From Leeia oryzae DSM 17879 (GTDB lineage Bacteria; Pseudomonadota; Gammaproteobacteria; Burkholderiales; Leeiaceae): a stretch of DNA of 64,000 nt. The stretch lies in assembly GCF_000376945.1 (NCBI RefSeq), contig NZ_AQXU01000025.1:749982-813981 (forward strand), in the 5' to 3' direction. The notes beneath the pieces are model-generated. The model did not search any database and was not told the origin of the DNA. It saw nothing but the letters and a program-made list of their open reading frames with translations. Of this stretch, positions 10,301-18,351 are shown one piece after another; position 1 is the first letter of the stretch; every line of letters starts with the position of its first letter. The translations under genes were made by a program, and so were the position numbers.

Positions 10301-13300
10301 CCACATGCCACCACGCAGGATTCAGCCCTTCGAGAAGGTTTGCACACCAATCGGGGTAACGCTCAGCCAATACCAACATCCCCCCGATAGCAAGCAAAGA
10401 CCCCAGCTGTTGCAGAACCGCCCGCGCATCATGACTGCGATGTAAAGCATGTCGCACAATAATGACATCATAGCAATCAGGCAGTGACTGTTCGTTACTA
10501 AGACTCAGCGTATCAGCATCGAATGACGTAACAATCACATTAGGGTGTTCGTGATACTCACTTAGTTGCCGAGCATATAGCGTATCGTTGGCATGGGCCA
10601 GGACATAATCGAACTGATCTTCCCTCAGAGTTCTGATTAGACCTTTTGGAAGTTCGCTACAGCCGTTGGTGAACTCCAACACGCGCAGTCGGCGTGAGCT
10701 AGGTAGTTCTGTAGCTAGATTTGCCAACACACTCTCCAGTGCACGACATACCCCCAGATAGGCAGGATCATCGTTATATAGCACTTCAGCTACCGGCGAA
10801 CTCTGTAACTCACTTAGTAGAGAACCAACATCATTCGTGCCTGCCAGCAAAGCAGGTAACCGCAGCCCTATCCGGCCGAGCAGGGTTAAGTGTGGCAGAT
10901 AATCAGGCATATCCCGCAACAGACTCTGCCAAAGTACTTTTGCAGGAGGTAAATCGGTATCAGTCACCAGATACCACTCGTCACCCTCCTGCTGAAGAAC
11001 CCCCTCATTACGAAGCAACTCAGCAAGCCAGCGCACATAAGGCGTTGCCAATGGGCTGTTAAATACCTGTGGCCAACCTTGTGGGTTATCTTTTGCCAGC
11101 CGATGAAATGCTTCAAGGGCGAACGATAGTGTAAGCACCTCGCTAAGGGGCAGTATCTGTTTAAACCAGACTTGACGTTCGCTAGCGAGATCACTGAACA
11201 CCTCACGTGCACGTGCTGCGGAATGGGCTATGGAAATCTGCGTGACATGCCCATCCTTGGGGTGCGGAGTCAACCACGGTACAACATGCCAATTGGCAAT
11301 TTTCTGATGAACTTGAAACTTTAGATGAGCCGCACGAAAACGGCACCCGGTGATGCTCGCGACTAAAGCATCACTTGCATCAAACAGTTCAAAGTCAACC
11401 AACGCCGAGCGGGTTGAACGCCTGCGAAGCAAAGCACGGAACCGAACCACCTCTGTCTGACGACACAACTCAATGCGCCCCATCTTAACGGGTAACAAAG
11501 CTATTCCTTGCGCTTCACGAGCCTCATTACCAACCATGTTGACCAGCGCCTGGAAACATACATCCAACACTGCAGGATGCAACAAGAATCCATTTAGCTC
11601 CAACTGGGTGGACGACACCAAGTCCGCTTCAAGCCGGTCCTCTTCAAAACGGACCTGTCGCAGTCTCTGGAAGGCAGGCCCGTAATCCAGTCCTAGCGCA
11701 GTGGCTAGTGCATAATGAGTGTTTCTGTCGTGCGTTGTCGCAGTCTCTGCCGGGCCAGTAATATGCACTGCTGGTAGCCTGCCCGTCGCATCTAGCAGCC
11801 TGCCGGCTGCATGCAAGGTCCACTCGTCCTCGCTCAAGCGCTGGCGACTCTTGATTTGAAAAGTATTGTCTCGCAGGTTAAAGACAAAACGCAGGGTGCG
11901 TGCATGTTGGCCATCAAACACCATAGGAGCAACAATATCAAGTGGCTCGACAATGAAATGCGAACCACCTTTATGCTCGCGAGCGGCCGCCATAGCCATT
12001 TCAGCATAAGCTGAACCTGGATAAACAATAGCCCCCCCCACCTTGTGGTCTGCCAACCAAGGCAAAAGTATAGGATCAAGCGTGTTTTCCCAGGCCAACT
12101 CTGCATCCATCAGACGCCACCCCAACAATGGGTGTACGCGATGACGAGCAATGGAACGCAAGCCTTCGCTGGTCCAAGGCATCCAGTGCCGTTCACGTTG
12201 CCAAGGATACAAAGGCAAACTGACTGGTATACCAGGCACAGGAAAATGATTGTGAAAATCTGGTTGCTTTTCACACAATTGCACGCGCAGCACGGCCTCG
12301 TTCAGTTTGGCAACACCATCGTCATAACGACGCAAGGTCGGAATAACGCGCCCCTTCACCTCAGCAAATGTGAGGCATTCACTGATGTAGCGTTGCAAAA
12401 TAGCATGCGGGCCAATTTCAACAAATATGCGACAACCTTTGGCCACCAGTGTGTCAATCGCAGCTGCGAAGCATACCGGTTCACGAACATTTTTCCACCA
12501 GTAGTCTGCATCAAGACTAGCGCCTTCCAGCACATCCCCGGTCACTGTAGAAACAAACTGTGCCTGATAAGTCGTTTCTGGATGTAATACACCAAGGAGA
12601 CTCGCTAGCTCAGACTCCACAGGGTCCATCTGGCGACTATGGAAGGCATAATCCAGTTCTAGCAAACGGAAGAAAATGCCCTTGGCTTCGACCAACGTCT
12701 TTATTCGAGACAGACTCTCCAAACTGCCTGATAAAGTTACATTTCCCGGGCTATTGATTCCAGCAATTTCCACATCGAGCACATCCCCCATGCTATCGAT
12801 CAATGCAGCTACAGCTTGGGCTGACATGCTAACGGCAGCCATCCTCCCTTTTCCACGCATTAATCCTTGTGCCTGGCTTCTGGCAGAGATAATTCGAACT
12901 GCCTGTTTAAGATCAAAAGCACCTGCTGCCCATGCAGCAGCAATCTCTCCGACACTATGACCAGTTACGGCCACAGGGATAACACCTTGCTCACGCAACA
13001 TCATTGTTATAGCGACCTGGATAGCAAATAACAACGGCTGGGCAACGGTTGTATCATCCAACCGAGCAAACTCCTCAGAAACTCGAAGCTCCTCTAACAA
13101 AGAGAATTTGACATACGGATACATAACAGTATCTAGATCCGCCAGAATCTCGGCAAACCTTGCTGAAGCAGACAACAAAGACTGCCCCATTCCTACCCAT
13201 TGAGCACCATTTCCTGAGTAAACGAATGCGACCCCACCACCCTCTGGCAAAGAGTCTTCAATATAGACATCTGAGGCATCACCTTTGGCATGTTTCTCCA

Positions 13301-14897
13301 GCTGATTGATGGCCAATTCGACCGAATCAGCCCGAAGTGCTAGCCGCTTCTCCATCCTTTCTCGCCCAAAAGCTGTCGCACATGCGATGTGATAGAAATC
13401 CTCCTCCGACTTGCACTTTAGAAAATCGGCATAGCGTTGCGATAAATCTCGTAAAGCGGCGTCTGTTCTAGCCGAGAGAAAGAGTGGCGGTAGTGAGATT
13501 TTATTACTAGATATGGTGACCGCTGGTTGGCTACGAAACTCCTGTAACAAAACATGCGCATTCGCACCACCGAAACCAAACGAGTTAAGCCCGGCAACCA
13601 AGGGCTTATCTCCGTGTGGGTCTAGCATCTTGTATTCTGTGATCAACTCAAGGTTAAGTGCAGCAAAGTCGATCCGTGGGTTGGGTGTCTCAAGGTGTAG
13701 TGCTGACGGTAAAGCACGGTTTTTGAGCGCTAAAATTGTTTTGATCAAACCGGCAAGACCAGAAGCTGGCTCAAGATGGCCGAGATTGGCCTTTACTGAC
13801 CCAATTGGTAGCGGACTACTACGCTGCCGACCATAGACTTGCGCAATTGCTGCTGCCTCAATCGGATCTCCGACGGTTGTGCCAGTACCATGAGCCTCAA
13901 TGAAGTCGACATCCGCAGCAGACAGCCCGCTGCGTGCCAATACTTCTCGCATTAACTCCGCCTGACCTTCGCTACTGGGGATGGTAATGCCTGTCTTACG
14001 AGCACCATCTGCATTGACTCCACTAGCAAGAATGACTGCATGAACTTGATCCCCATCAGCTATAGCCTTATCCAAGGTCTTTAGCATCAAGACTGCACCA
14101 CCTTCTGAGCGGACATAACCATTACCAGATGCGTCAAAAGGTTTACAGCGCCCATCTTCAGACAACATTGATGCCTTGGTAAAACCGACAAAGGGATGAG
14201 GGTGCAAGAGCAGATTTACCCCACCAACCAGTGCTGCAGAAACCTCTTCGGCACGAAGGCTGTTACAAGCCTGATGTAACGCAACCAGCGATGATGAACA
14301 AGCGGTATCGACCGCCAATGAAGGTCCGTGCAAGTCGAATACATAAGAGATTCGGTTAGCCGCAATACTGAGGGTATTACCGGTCATTGAATGGGGAGTC
14401 ATGACGGCAAGGTCATCCAACCCCCTCATCCCATAATCGAATCCGGAAATCCCTACGTAAACAGCACAATTCGAACCGGCTAAGCGAGAAGGGGGGATAC
14501 GAGCATGTTCCATTGATTCCCAAGCCAATTCGAGCAAAAGACGTTGCTGTGGGTCAAGCACAGCCGCTTCACGCGGCGAAATACCAAAAAAACCGGCATC
14601 GAACTCATCTATGCGTGATAATACGCCAGCAGAAAAGGTGATACTGCGCCCTGGCTCGGATCTCTTAACATGTTGCAATTCATCAACAGCCCAGCGATCA
14701 GATGGAACTTGAGTGATCAAGTCTCGTTTTTGCTTCAGAGCATCCCAAAAAGCTGCATCATCCGCTAAATCACCAGGAAAACGATATGCATATCCAACAA
14801 TAGCTATAGCAGATGATGATGGGGGAACCACACTCGTTTCCATAGAAAAATTGTAAGAAGAAGATTCACTTTTATTTATTACTTCAATCTGATTCAT
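7314..14897 (-). CDS. wcbR: Type I highly reducing polyketide synthase, single module (WcbR-like)
   Basis: A 2527-residue single-module polyketide/fatty acid synthase. Domain order: ketosynthase about 28-455 (C200 in DTACSSS, H336 in HGTGT, H374); acyltransferase about 555-870 (S648 in GHSVG; YAFHS at 750-754 suggests malonyl-CoA); dehydratase about 920-1195 (H951, D1112); a methyltransferase-like region about 1400-1570 whose SAM motif is degenerate; enoylreductase about 1785-2100 (NADPH motif HGGAGGVGIAA); ketoreductase about 2120-2310 (GGLAGFG; Y2273, N2277); ACP about 2400-2475 (S2436 in GMDSL). There is no thioesterase, so release must be done by another enzyme, most simply the coupled oxoamine synthase. 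With full KR-DH-ER reduction the product should be a saturated acyl chain. First gene of the capsule operon; the long AT-rich region upstream should hold its promoter. Confidence 0.95.
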   Translation of the reverse strand: MNQIEVINKSESSSYNFSMETSVVPPSSSAIAIVGYAYRFPGDLADDAAFWDALKQKRDLITQVPSDRWAVDELQHVKRSEPGRSITFSAGVLSRIDEFDAGFFGISPREAAVLDPQQRLLLELAWESMEHARIPPSRLAGSNCAVYVGISGFDYGMRGLDDLAVMTPHSMTGNTLSIAANRISYVFDLHGPSLAVDTACSSSLVALHQACNSLRAEEVSAALVGGVNLLLHPHPFVGFTKASMLSEDGRCKPFDASGNGYVRSEGGAVLMLKTLDKAIADGDQVHAVILASGVNADGARKTGITIPSSEGQAELMREVLARSGLSAADVDFIEAHGTGTTVGDPIEAAAIAQVYGRQRSSPLPIGSVKANLGHLEPASGLAGLIKTILALKNRALPSALHLETPNPRIDFAALNLELITEYKMLDPHGDKPLVAGLNSFGFGGANAHVLLQEFRSQPAVTISSNKISLPPLFLSARTDAALRDLSQRYADFLKCKSEEDFYHIACATAFGRERMEKRLALRADSVELAINQLEKHAKGDASDVYIEDSLPEGGGVAFVYSGNGAQWVGMGQSLLSASARFAEILADLDTVMYPYVKFSLLEELRVSEEFARLDDTTVAQPLLFAIQVAITMMLREQGVIPVAVTGHSVGEIAAAWAAGAFDLKQAVRIISARSQAQGLMRGKGRMAAVSMSAQAVAALIDSMGDVLDVEIAGINSPGNVTLSGSLESLSRIKTLVEAKGIFFRLLELDYAFHSRQMDPVESELASLLGVLHPETTYQAQFVSTVTGDVLEGASLDADYWWKNVREPVCFAAAIDTLVAKGCRIFVEIGPHAILQRYISECLTFAEVKGRVIPTLRRYDDGVAKLNEAVLRVQLCEKQPDFHNHFPVPGIPVSLPLYPWQRERHWMPWTSEGLRSIARHRVHPLLGWRLMDAELAWENTLDPILLPWLADHKVGGAIVYPGSAYAEMAMAAAREHKGGSHFIVEPLDIVAPMVFDGQHARTLRFVFNLRDNTFQIKSRQRLSEDEWTLHAAGRLLDATGRLPAVHITGPAETATTHDRNTHYALATALGLDYGPAFQRLRQVRFEEDRLEADLVSSTQLELNGFLLHPAVLDVCFQALVNMVGNEAREAQGIALLPVKMGRIELCRQTEVVRFRALLRRRSTRSALVDFELFDASDALVASITGCRFRAAHLKFQVHQKIANWHVVPWLTPHPKDGHVTQISIAHSAARAREVFSDLASERQVWFKQILPLSEVLTLSFALEAFHRLAKDNPQGWPQVFNSPLATPYVRWLAELLRNEGVLQQEGDEWYLVTDTDLPPAKVLWQSLLRDMPDYLPHLTLLGRIGLRLPALLAGTNDVGSLLSELQSSPVAEVLYNDDPAYLGVCRALESVLANLATELPSSRRLRVLEFTNGCSELPKGLIRTLREDQFDYVLAHANDTLYARQLSEYHEHPNVIVTSFDADTLSLSNEQSLPDCYDVIIVRHALHRSHDARAVLQQLGSLLAIGGMLVLAERYPDWCANLLEGLNPAWWHVADGQAPRSSLHAPEAWSQVMADAGYDDIDIVIEPASEQLTEGAYLLLAQRAQTDQVDPAPLPPERWLLLNDSSSSKLTEQLYLQLEESGQQIIVRTEAIQEELGFDHIVHLQAWEETPEYASSAVSNLLSLVRQIVAMPGKIPRLWLVSRGGALLAGLPAGETPNPVQSALWGFARVVMNEYPQLRCTVIDLDGEVSADTPSRLARELLYPDGCDEIVLTGSARYCPVMQEAQYPTTMSSDSSHYRLDFFVPGQLRNLVWLPEIEHRLQDNEVEVETRATGLNFRDVMYLMGLLPDEAVEKGFAGASLGLEFSGVVRRIGANVTTLSPGDAVMGFGSSCFASHVVTHVQAIERLPDGWTFEAAATTPTVFLTVYYALKQLACLQAGERVLIHGGAGGVGIAAIQLARQLGAEIFVTAGSDEKRDFVALLGADHVFDSRSLSFADDVLAATAGEGVDVVLNSLAGEAMRRSLDVLKPFGRFLELGKRDFFENTPVGLRVFKDNISYFGIDADQLLTGRPAFAAQMFREVMALFHEQALAPLPYRTFPADRIVDAFRVMQQARHIGKIVVSQSAQRPALSMTTVSPMECHFDKRSSWLVTGGLAGFGLESARWLAERGVGTLMLVGRRGLDTPGACEAIAELEAMGVRVVARACDLTDTLAVASLFNEIEHTLPPLEGILHAAAVFDDKLIGNMDAQSIQSVLNAKLQSAWHLHQASAALPLKYFVLYSSVTTAIGNPGQANYVAANAALEGLVALRRHLGLPAVSVAWGPIGDAGYLNRHQAVKDGLEQRLGRAALSTKAALSQLDHALVTATGRFMPANFDWNVLANLLPSSKGSRFAILNRSRQDAGASGDLLDIRAMIDGKSSQEIVMIVRELVAQEVAKILCISPDRIEHNHSLHDLGMDSLMAVELAMGLEQRFGIQLPVMMLNDAPTVSNVTARIVDKLCGGDSVQQTASEPDLVTGLAGRHGEGLSQDDVHQLNEDARKLAQTGTRLIL

Positions 14898-15871
14898 CTA
14901 ACTGTATCACCACTATCAATAAATAAAGCATCTCTTATAAGATATGAAATTTTTTAAAATTCGACTACTAACCAGTTCTCATTATATATTTAATTATGAA
15001 GGAGCCAATCTAAAAAAATCACTCATAGTCTTCTGATAAATATTAAGATAATTAAATTAAATACAGAATATCAAGCAGCTGAATTTATAATCATGTTCGA
15101 ACTGGTTAACCTAACAGCTGAAATTTTTCTTTCATGGCGATCATATAAATACTTTCTGAAAGAACCTTCAAATCGCACACCTTTTTCATCTCCGCTTCAA
15201 CTTGAGTAGGTATACCAGCACATTTACTACACCCCTGTAAAAAAGGAGTTAATTATTGCTCATGCCGTGGATTTATGACTCTCGTCTTTAGATGAACATA
15301 CCAATCAAAAGAAATTTCATCCAAGGTAATTGAAATATAATTTTTTCAATTAAAAAATTATCATTTAATGCAGAATTAATTTTGAAAATTTTGAAATTAA
15401 AAAACAAAAATCACATGCGTCTCTTTGAGGATGTGTTTAAACTATTTTTAACATCAAACTACACTAACTTTTTATAGGATAAACAACTATGTAGACATTT
15501 TCAACATTTGAAAACAAACAAAAAATGCTATTGTCATAAAATAACAACGGCCAAAAAAAATAGATTATCATAATAATCAATATTTTACGTTATGAAAAAT
15601 TTGAAAAAGCACGAAAAATATTTATGAACAAACAGTCATATTTAGAAAATATTTTTCCAATATGTAACATTAAACAAACTACATGACTTACATCAAAAAT
15701 TTTTATGACAATTTATGTCATAAAAAATCATCTACATTGACAGACCACATCTAGATTAGATCTAGAGCCAATAACGATCAGCTTGATTGGATAATCAGGG
15801 TTGATGCAGTGGAACTTTCCTTGTGTAGCTATAACCAGATTTAGCCAAAGTGTTTTTCATCACCACCGGCC
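14898..15871. other. AT-rich gene-free region upstream of capsule operon
   Basis: No credible reading frame is present on either strand over about 970 bp. Two sampled 60-base lines (15361-15420 and 15541-15600) each contain only about 20% G+C, against 55-60% in neighbouring housekeeping genes. It separates the capsule operon (minus) from the 15872 methyltransferase gene (also minus), so it must contain the capsule promoter. I could not assign convincing -35/-10 boxes because TATAAT-like strings are everywhere. No JUMPstart/ops element (GGCGGTAG or its complement) was found. A 10-bp inverted pair, TAACCAGTTC at 14969-14978 and GAACTGGTTA at 15099-15108, is noted but may be chance. Such DNA is the usual target of H-NS/MvaT-type silencing. 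Confidence 0.7.
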
Positions 15872-16486
15872 TTAACGCTTGATGAAACTGCAATAGACAA
15901 ACGACTGTACGTTCCCCAGCGGCGTGTGGTGCGCCACCTTCTGGCTGGCGGTCAACACAAACCCGTCCCCCAGTTCTGCCGCCAAGCCCGCCGGCGTATA
16001 ACGCACCACCGGCAACCCGCTGCACTTCTCCGGTCCGTCCTCGGCAAATGTCGCCATGATCACCAGCCCGCCCGCTACAACAGCGGGCGTCATCTGCCTC
16101 ACATATGCGGCCCGGTCCGCGGCGTCGGTCAGAAAATGAAACACCGCCCGGTCGTGCCACACGTCAAATCCGGCAACAGGTAACGCCACTCTCGTCACAT
16201 CCCCGGCCAGCCAGGTGACCTGCGCCGCGGCGGGTCCCAAACGCTGCCGCGCAACGGTAAGCGCAGCGTCAGAGATATCCAGCACCGTCAGGCGGGTAAA
16301 CCCGGCTGCCAGCAAACCGTCGACCAAGGTAGAAGCGCCGCCGCCCACGTCAATGATGCGGGCAGTACTTGCCAGCTGTGCCTGCTGTATCCGTTGCAGC
16401 GATTCGCTCGCCTGCGGCTGATACCAGCTGACCGTGTCGGCCGCCTTGGTGGTATAGACCTGTTCCCAGTGTTGCTGCGTGTCCAT
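15872..16486 (-). CDS. Class I SAM-dependent methyltransferase
   Basis: A 204-residue protein starting at the ATG at 16486 (MDTQQHWEQVY), which has a strong ribosome site (GGGAGGAGCG) just upstream; a longer frame to 16519 lacks one. SAM motif I is clear (IIDVGGGASTLVDGLL), followed by the acidic end of beta-2 (VLDISDAAL) and motif II (FDVWHDRAVFHFL). The N-terminal HWEQVYTTKAADTVSWYQ is typical of a small family related to thiopurine/tellurite-resistance methyltransferases. The substrate is unknown. It is the first gene with normal, higher GC beyond the AT-rich region. Confidence 0.88.
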   Translation of the reverse strand: MDTQQHWEQVYTTKAADTVSWYQPQASESLQRIQQAQLASTARIIDVGGGASTLVDGLLAAGFTRLTVLDISDAALTVARQRLGPAAAQVTWLAGDVTRVALPVAGFDVWHDRAVFHFLTDAADRAAYVRQMTPAVVAGGLVIMATFAEDGPEKCSGLPVVRYTPAGLAAELGDGFVLTASQKVAHHTPLGNVQSFVYCSFIKR

Positions 16487-16679
16487 CAACCGCTCCTCCC
16501 TTGCCAGATATGGAACCACTGAACCTGTATTCTAGCACCGCCGGCCCCGCCAGTTTTCCCGCCCGGTGCAGCCGACAAATGGTCATCCCAAACCCCTATA
16601 TTCCTTTTGCATATCGGCATACACTAACACTTTCCCTGCTGTATCGCCCCCGCACCCCATCCATTTTCAGGAGATCGTC

Positions 16680-17051
16680 ATGGCAAATAACCCCGTTGGC
16701 TGGTTCGAAATCTACGTACAAGACATGCCCCGCGCCAAGGCATTTTATGAAGCTGTTTTCCAGAACCCGCTGACACGGCTGGATAACCCGGATCTGGACA
16801 TGTGGGCCTTCCCCATGACGTTAGAGCACTATGGTGCAGGCGGGGCGCTGGTGCATATTCCCGGTTGTCCATCTGGCGGCAACAGCACGCTGGTGTATTT
16901 CAGCTGTGCCGACTGCGGCGTAGAAGCGGCCCGCGTGGTGCCGGCGGGCGGGCAGATTCACCGCGAGAAAATGGCCATCGGCAATTACGGATTTATCGCG
17001 CTGGCCATCGATACCGAAGGCAACATGTTCGGCATGCACTCCATGGCGTAA
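16680..17051 (+). CDS. VOC family protein (glyoxalase/bleomycin-resistance fold)
   Basis: A 123-residue vicinal-oxygen-chelate protein. The start at 16680 (MANNPVGWFEIYVQD) follows a CAGGAG ribosome site; an in-frame upstream extension to 16566 is poor. It has the two beta-alpha-beta-beta-beta halves: FEIYVQDMPRAKAFYEAVF at the start and GFIALAIDTEGNMFGMHS at the end, the latter being the usual metal-ligand region. VOC proteins bind a metal and act in isomerisation, dioxygenation or detoxification; nothing in the sequence or neighbours tells which. Confidence 0.88.
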   Translation: MANNPVGWFEIYVQDMPRAKAFYEAVFQNPLTRLDNPDLDMWAFPMTLEHYGAGGALVHIPGCPSGGNSTLVYFSCADCGVEAARVVPAGGQIHREKMAIGNYGFIALAIDTEGNMFGMHSMA

Positions 17052-17199
17052 ACACTCATTTTAGCCATGATATGCGGGTATCTTGCACGATGAAGGTGCA
17101 TTACCCCCCGGTAAAGCGGTATCATTGCACTTGATTAACCCTGTTCGCAGTCTGGTTTTTGCCGCTGCGCGTCTTTCTATTTCCCGATGAAGGTTTAGC

Positions 17200-17538
17200 A
17201 TGAGCAGTCTACCGAAGTGCCCGCAATGCAGTTCTGAATACACCTACGAAGATGGCAACATGTTTGTGTGTCCGGAATGTGCCCACGAATGGTCCAAAGA
17301 CGCTGCAGACAGCACCGAGCAGCAAAAAGTGATCCGTGATGCATTCGGTAACGAACTGAAAGACGGCGATGCCGTGACCGTCATCAAAGACCTGAAGGTC
17401 AAAGGCTCGTCGCTGGTAGTCAAAATGGGTACCAAGGTCAAAAGCATCCGCCTGGTAGATGGCGACCACGACATCGACTGCAAAATCGACGGCATTGGCG
17501 CCATGCAGCTGAAATCCGAATTCGTGAAAAAAGCCTGA
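17200..17538 (+). CDS. yjdM: PhnA-like zinc-ribbon protein (YjdM family)
   Basis: A 112-residue protein with an N-terminal zinc ribbon: two CxxC pairs in [26 protein letters not shown]. The conserved PhnA/YjdM C-terminal domain follows ([26 protein letters not shown], and near the end [22 protein letters not shown]). The length is that of E. coli YjdM. Despite the old name it is not the phosphonoacetate hydrolase, and its cell role is not settled. No phn genes are nearby. Single gene with its own small upstream gap. Confidence 0.93.
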   Translation: MSSLPKCPQCSSEYTYEDGNMFVCPECAHEWSKDAADSTEQQKVIRDAFGNELKDGDAVTVIKDLKVKGSSLVVKMGTKVKSIRLVDGDHDIDCKIDGIGAMQLKSEFVKKA

Positions 17539-17608
17539 CAGCCATTGTCTGACCATGCCCCGGGCGCGTAAGCTGACAGCATGTTAGCCCGACCGCCCGG
17601 AGCCCCCC

Positions 17609-18145
17609 ATGTTTACGTCTGTCCTGGATTTCTGGTTCAAGGAAACTGACCCGTCGCTATGGTGGGCCAAAAATGAAACCTTCGACCAGCTGATTGCCAC
17701 CCGCTTTGCCGATCTGCACCAGCAAGCCTGCCGCTGCGAGTTATTTGCCTGGCGCAACCAACCCCGAGGCCGCCTGGCCGAAATCCTGATTCTGGACCAG
17801 TTCTCCAGAAACCTGTTCCGCGACTCCCCGCGCGCCTTCGCGCAGGACCCCCTCGCTTTGGCACTGGCGCAAGAAGCCATTGCCGCCGGCGCAGACCAGC
17901 CCCTGACACCGGTAGAACGCAGCTTCCTCTACCTGCCCTTCATGCACAGCGAATCCCCGCTGATCCACCAGACCGCCGTCACCCTCTACGACCAGCCCGG
18001 CCTGGAATTCAACCTCGACTTCGAGCACCAGCACAAAGCCATCATCGACCGCTTTGGCCGCTACCCGCACCGCAATACGCTGCTCGGGCGCGAATCCACA
18101 CCGGAAGAAATCCTCTTCCTGAAACAGCCGGGGTCATCGTTTTAA
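17609..18145 (+). CDS. DUF924 family protein
   Basis: A 178-residue soluble, all-helical protein of the DUF924 family. Diagnostic pieces are VLDFWFKETDPSLWWAKNE at the start, the central RGRLAEILILDQFSRNLFRDSPRAFAQD, then RSFLYLPFMHSE, and DRFGRYPHRNTLLGRESTPEE near the end. The fold is TPR-like and the function is unknown. It is complete and of usual length for the family (about 180-200). No operon partner is evident: 70 bp separates it from the PhnA-like gene. Confidence 0.92.
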   Translation: MFTSVLDFWFKETDPSLWWAKNETFDQLIATRFADLHQQACRCELFAWRNQPRGRLAEILILDQFSRNLFRDSPRAFAQDPLALALAQEAIAAGADQPLTPVERSFLYLPFMHSESPLIHQTAVTLYDQPGLEFNLDFEHQHKAIIDRFGRYPHRNTLLGRESTPEEILFLKQPGSSF

Positions 18146-18223
18146 GCACTACTCTCTTCGGGTAATTCATCCTTCCCCATAACCAGCCGGCTATCTGGGG
18201 TCACACTTGTTTGCAAACAGACC

Positions 18224-18251
18224 TTGCAAGATAAACGCCTGCATCTATAGT
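18224..18251 (+). promoter_or_regulatory. Possible sigma-70 promoter of the 18352 gene
   Basis: TTGCAA at 18224-18229 and TATAGT at 18246-18251 are separated by 16 bp, about 100 bp ahead of the likely start codon at 18352. A perfect GTTTGCAAAC palindrome lies just upstream at 18209-18218 and could be an operator half. Pattern match only. Confidence 0.35.
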
Positions 18252-18351
18252 ATTCAATTGGAATATTGCATACGGGTTGGTGCTGATTAATCATGGGGCA
18301 AACTACACCCAGTGCTGATCCAAACACCCGTGTATGAATACTGGAAGATCA

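Noticed and set aside
14969-15108. Inverted pair TAACCAGTTC / GAACTGGTTA 120 bp apart in the AT-rich region
   Set aside because: A 10-base inverted match within about 1 kb can occur by chance, and the spacing does not suit a simple operator or hairpin; mentioned only in the region note.
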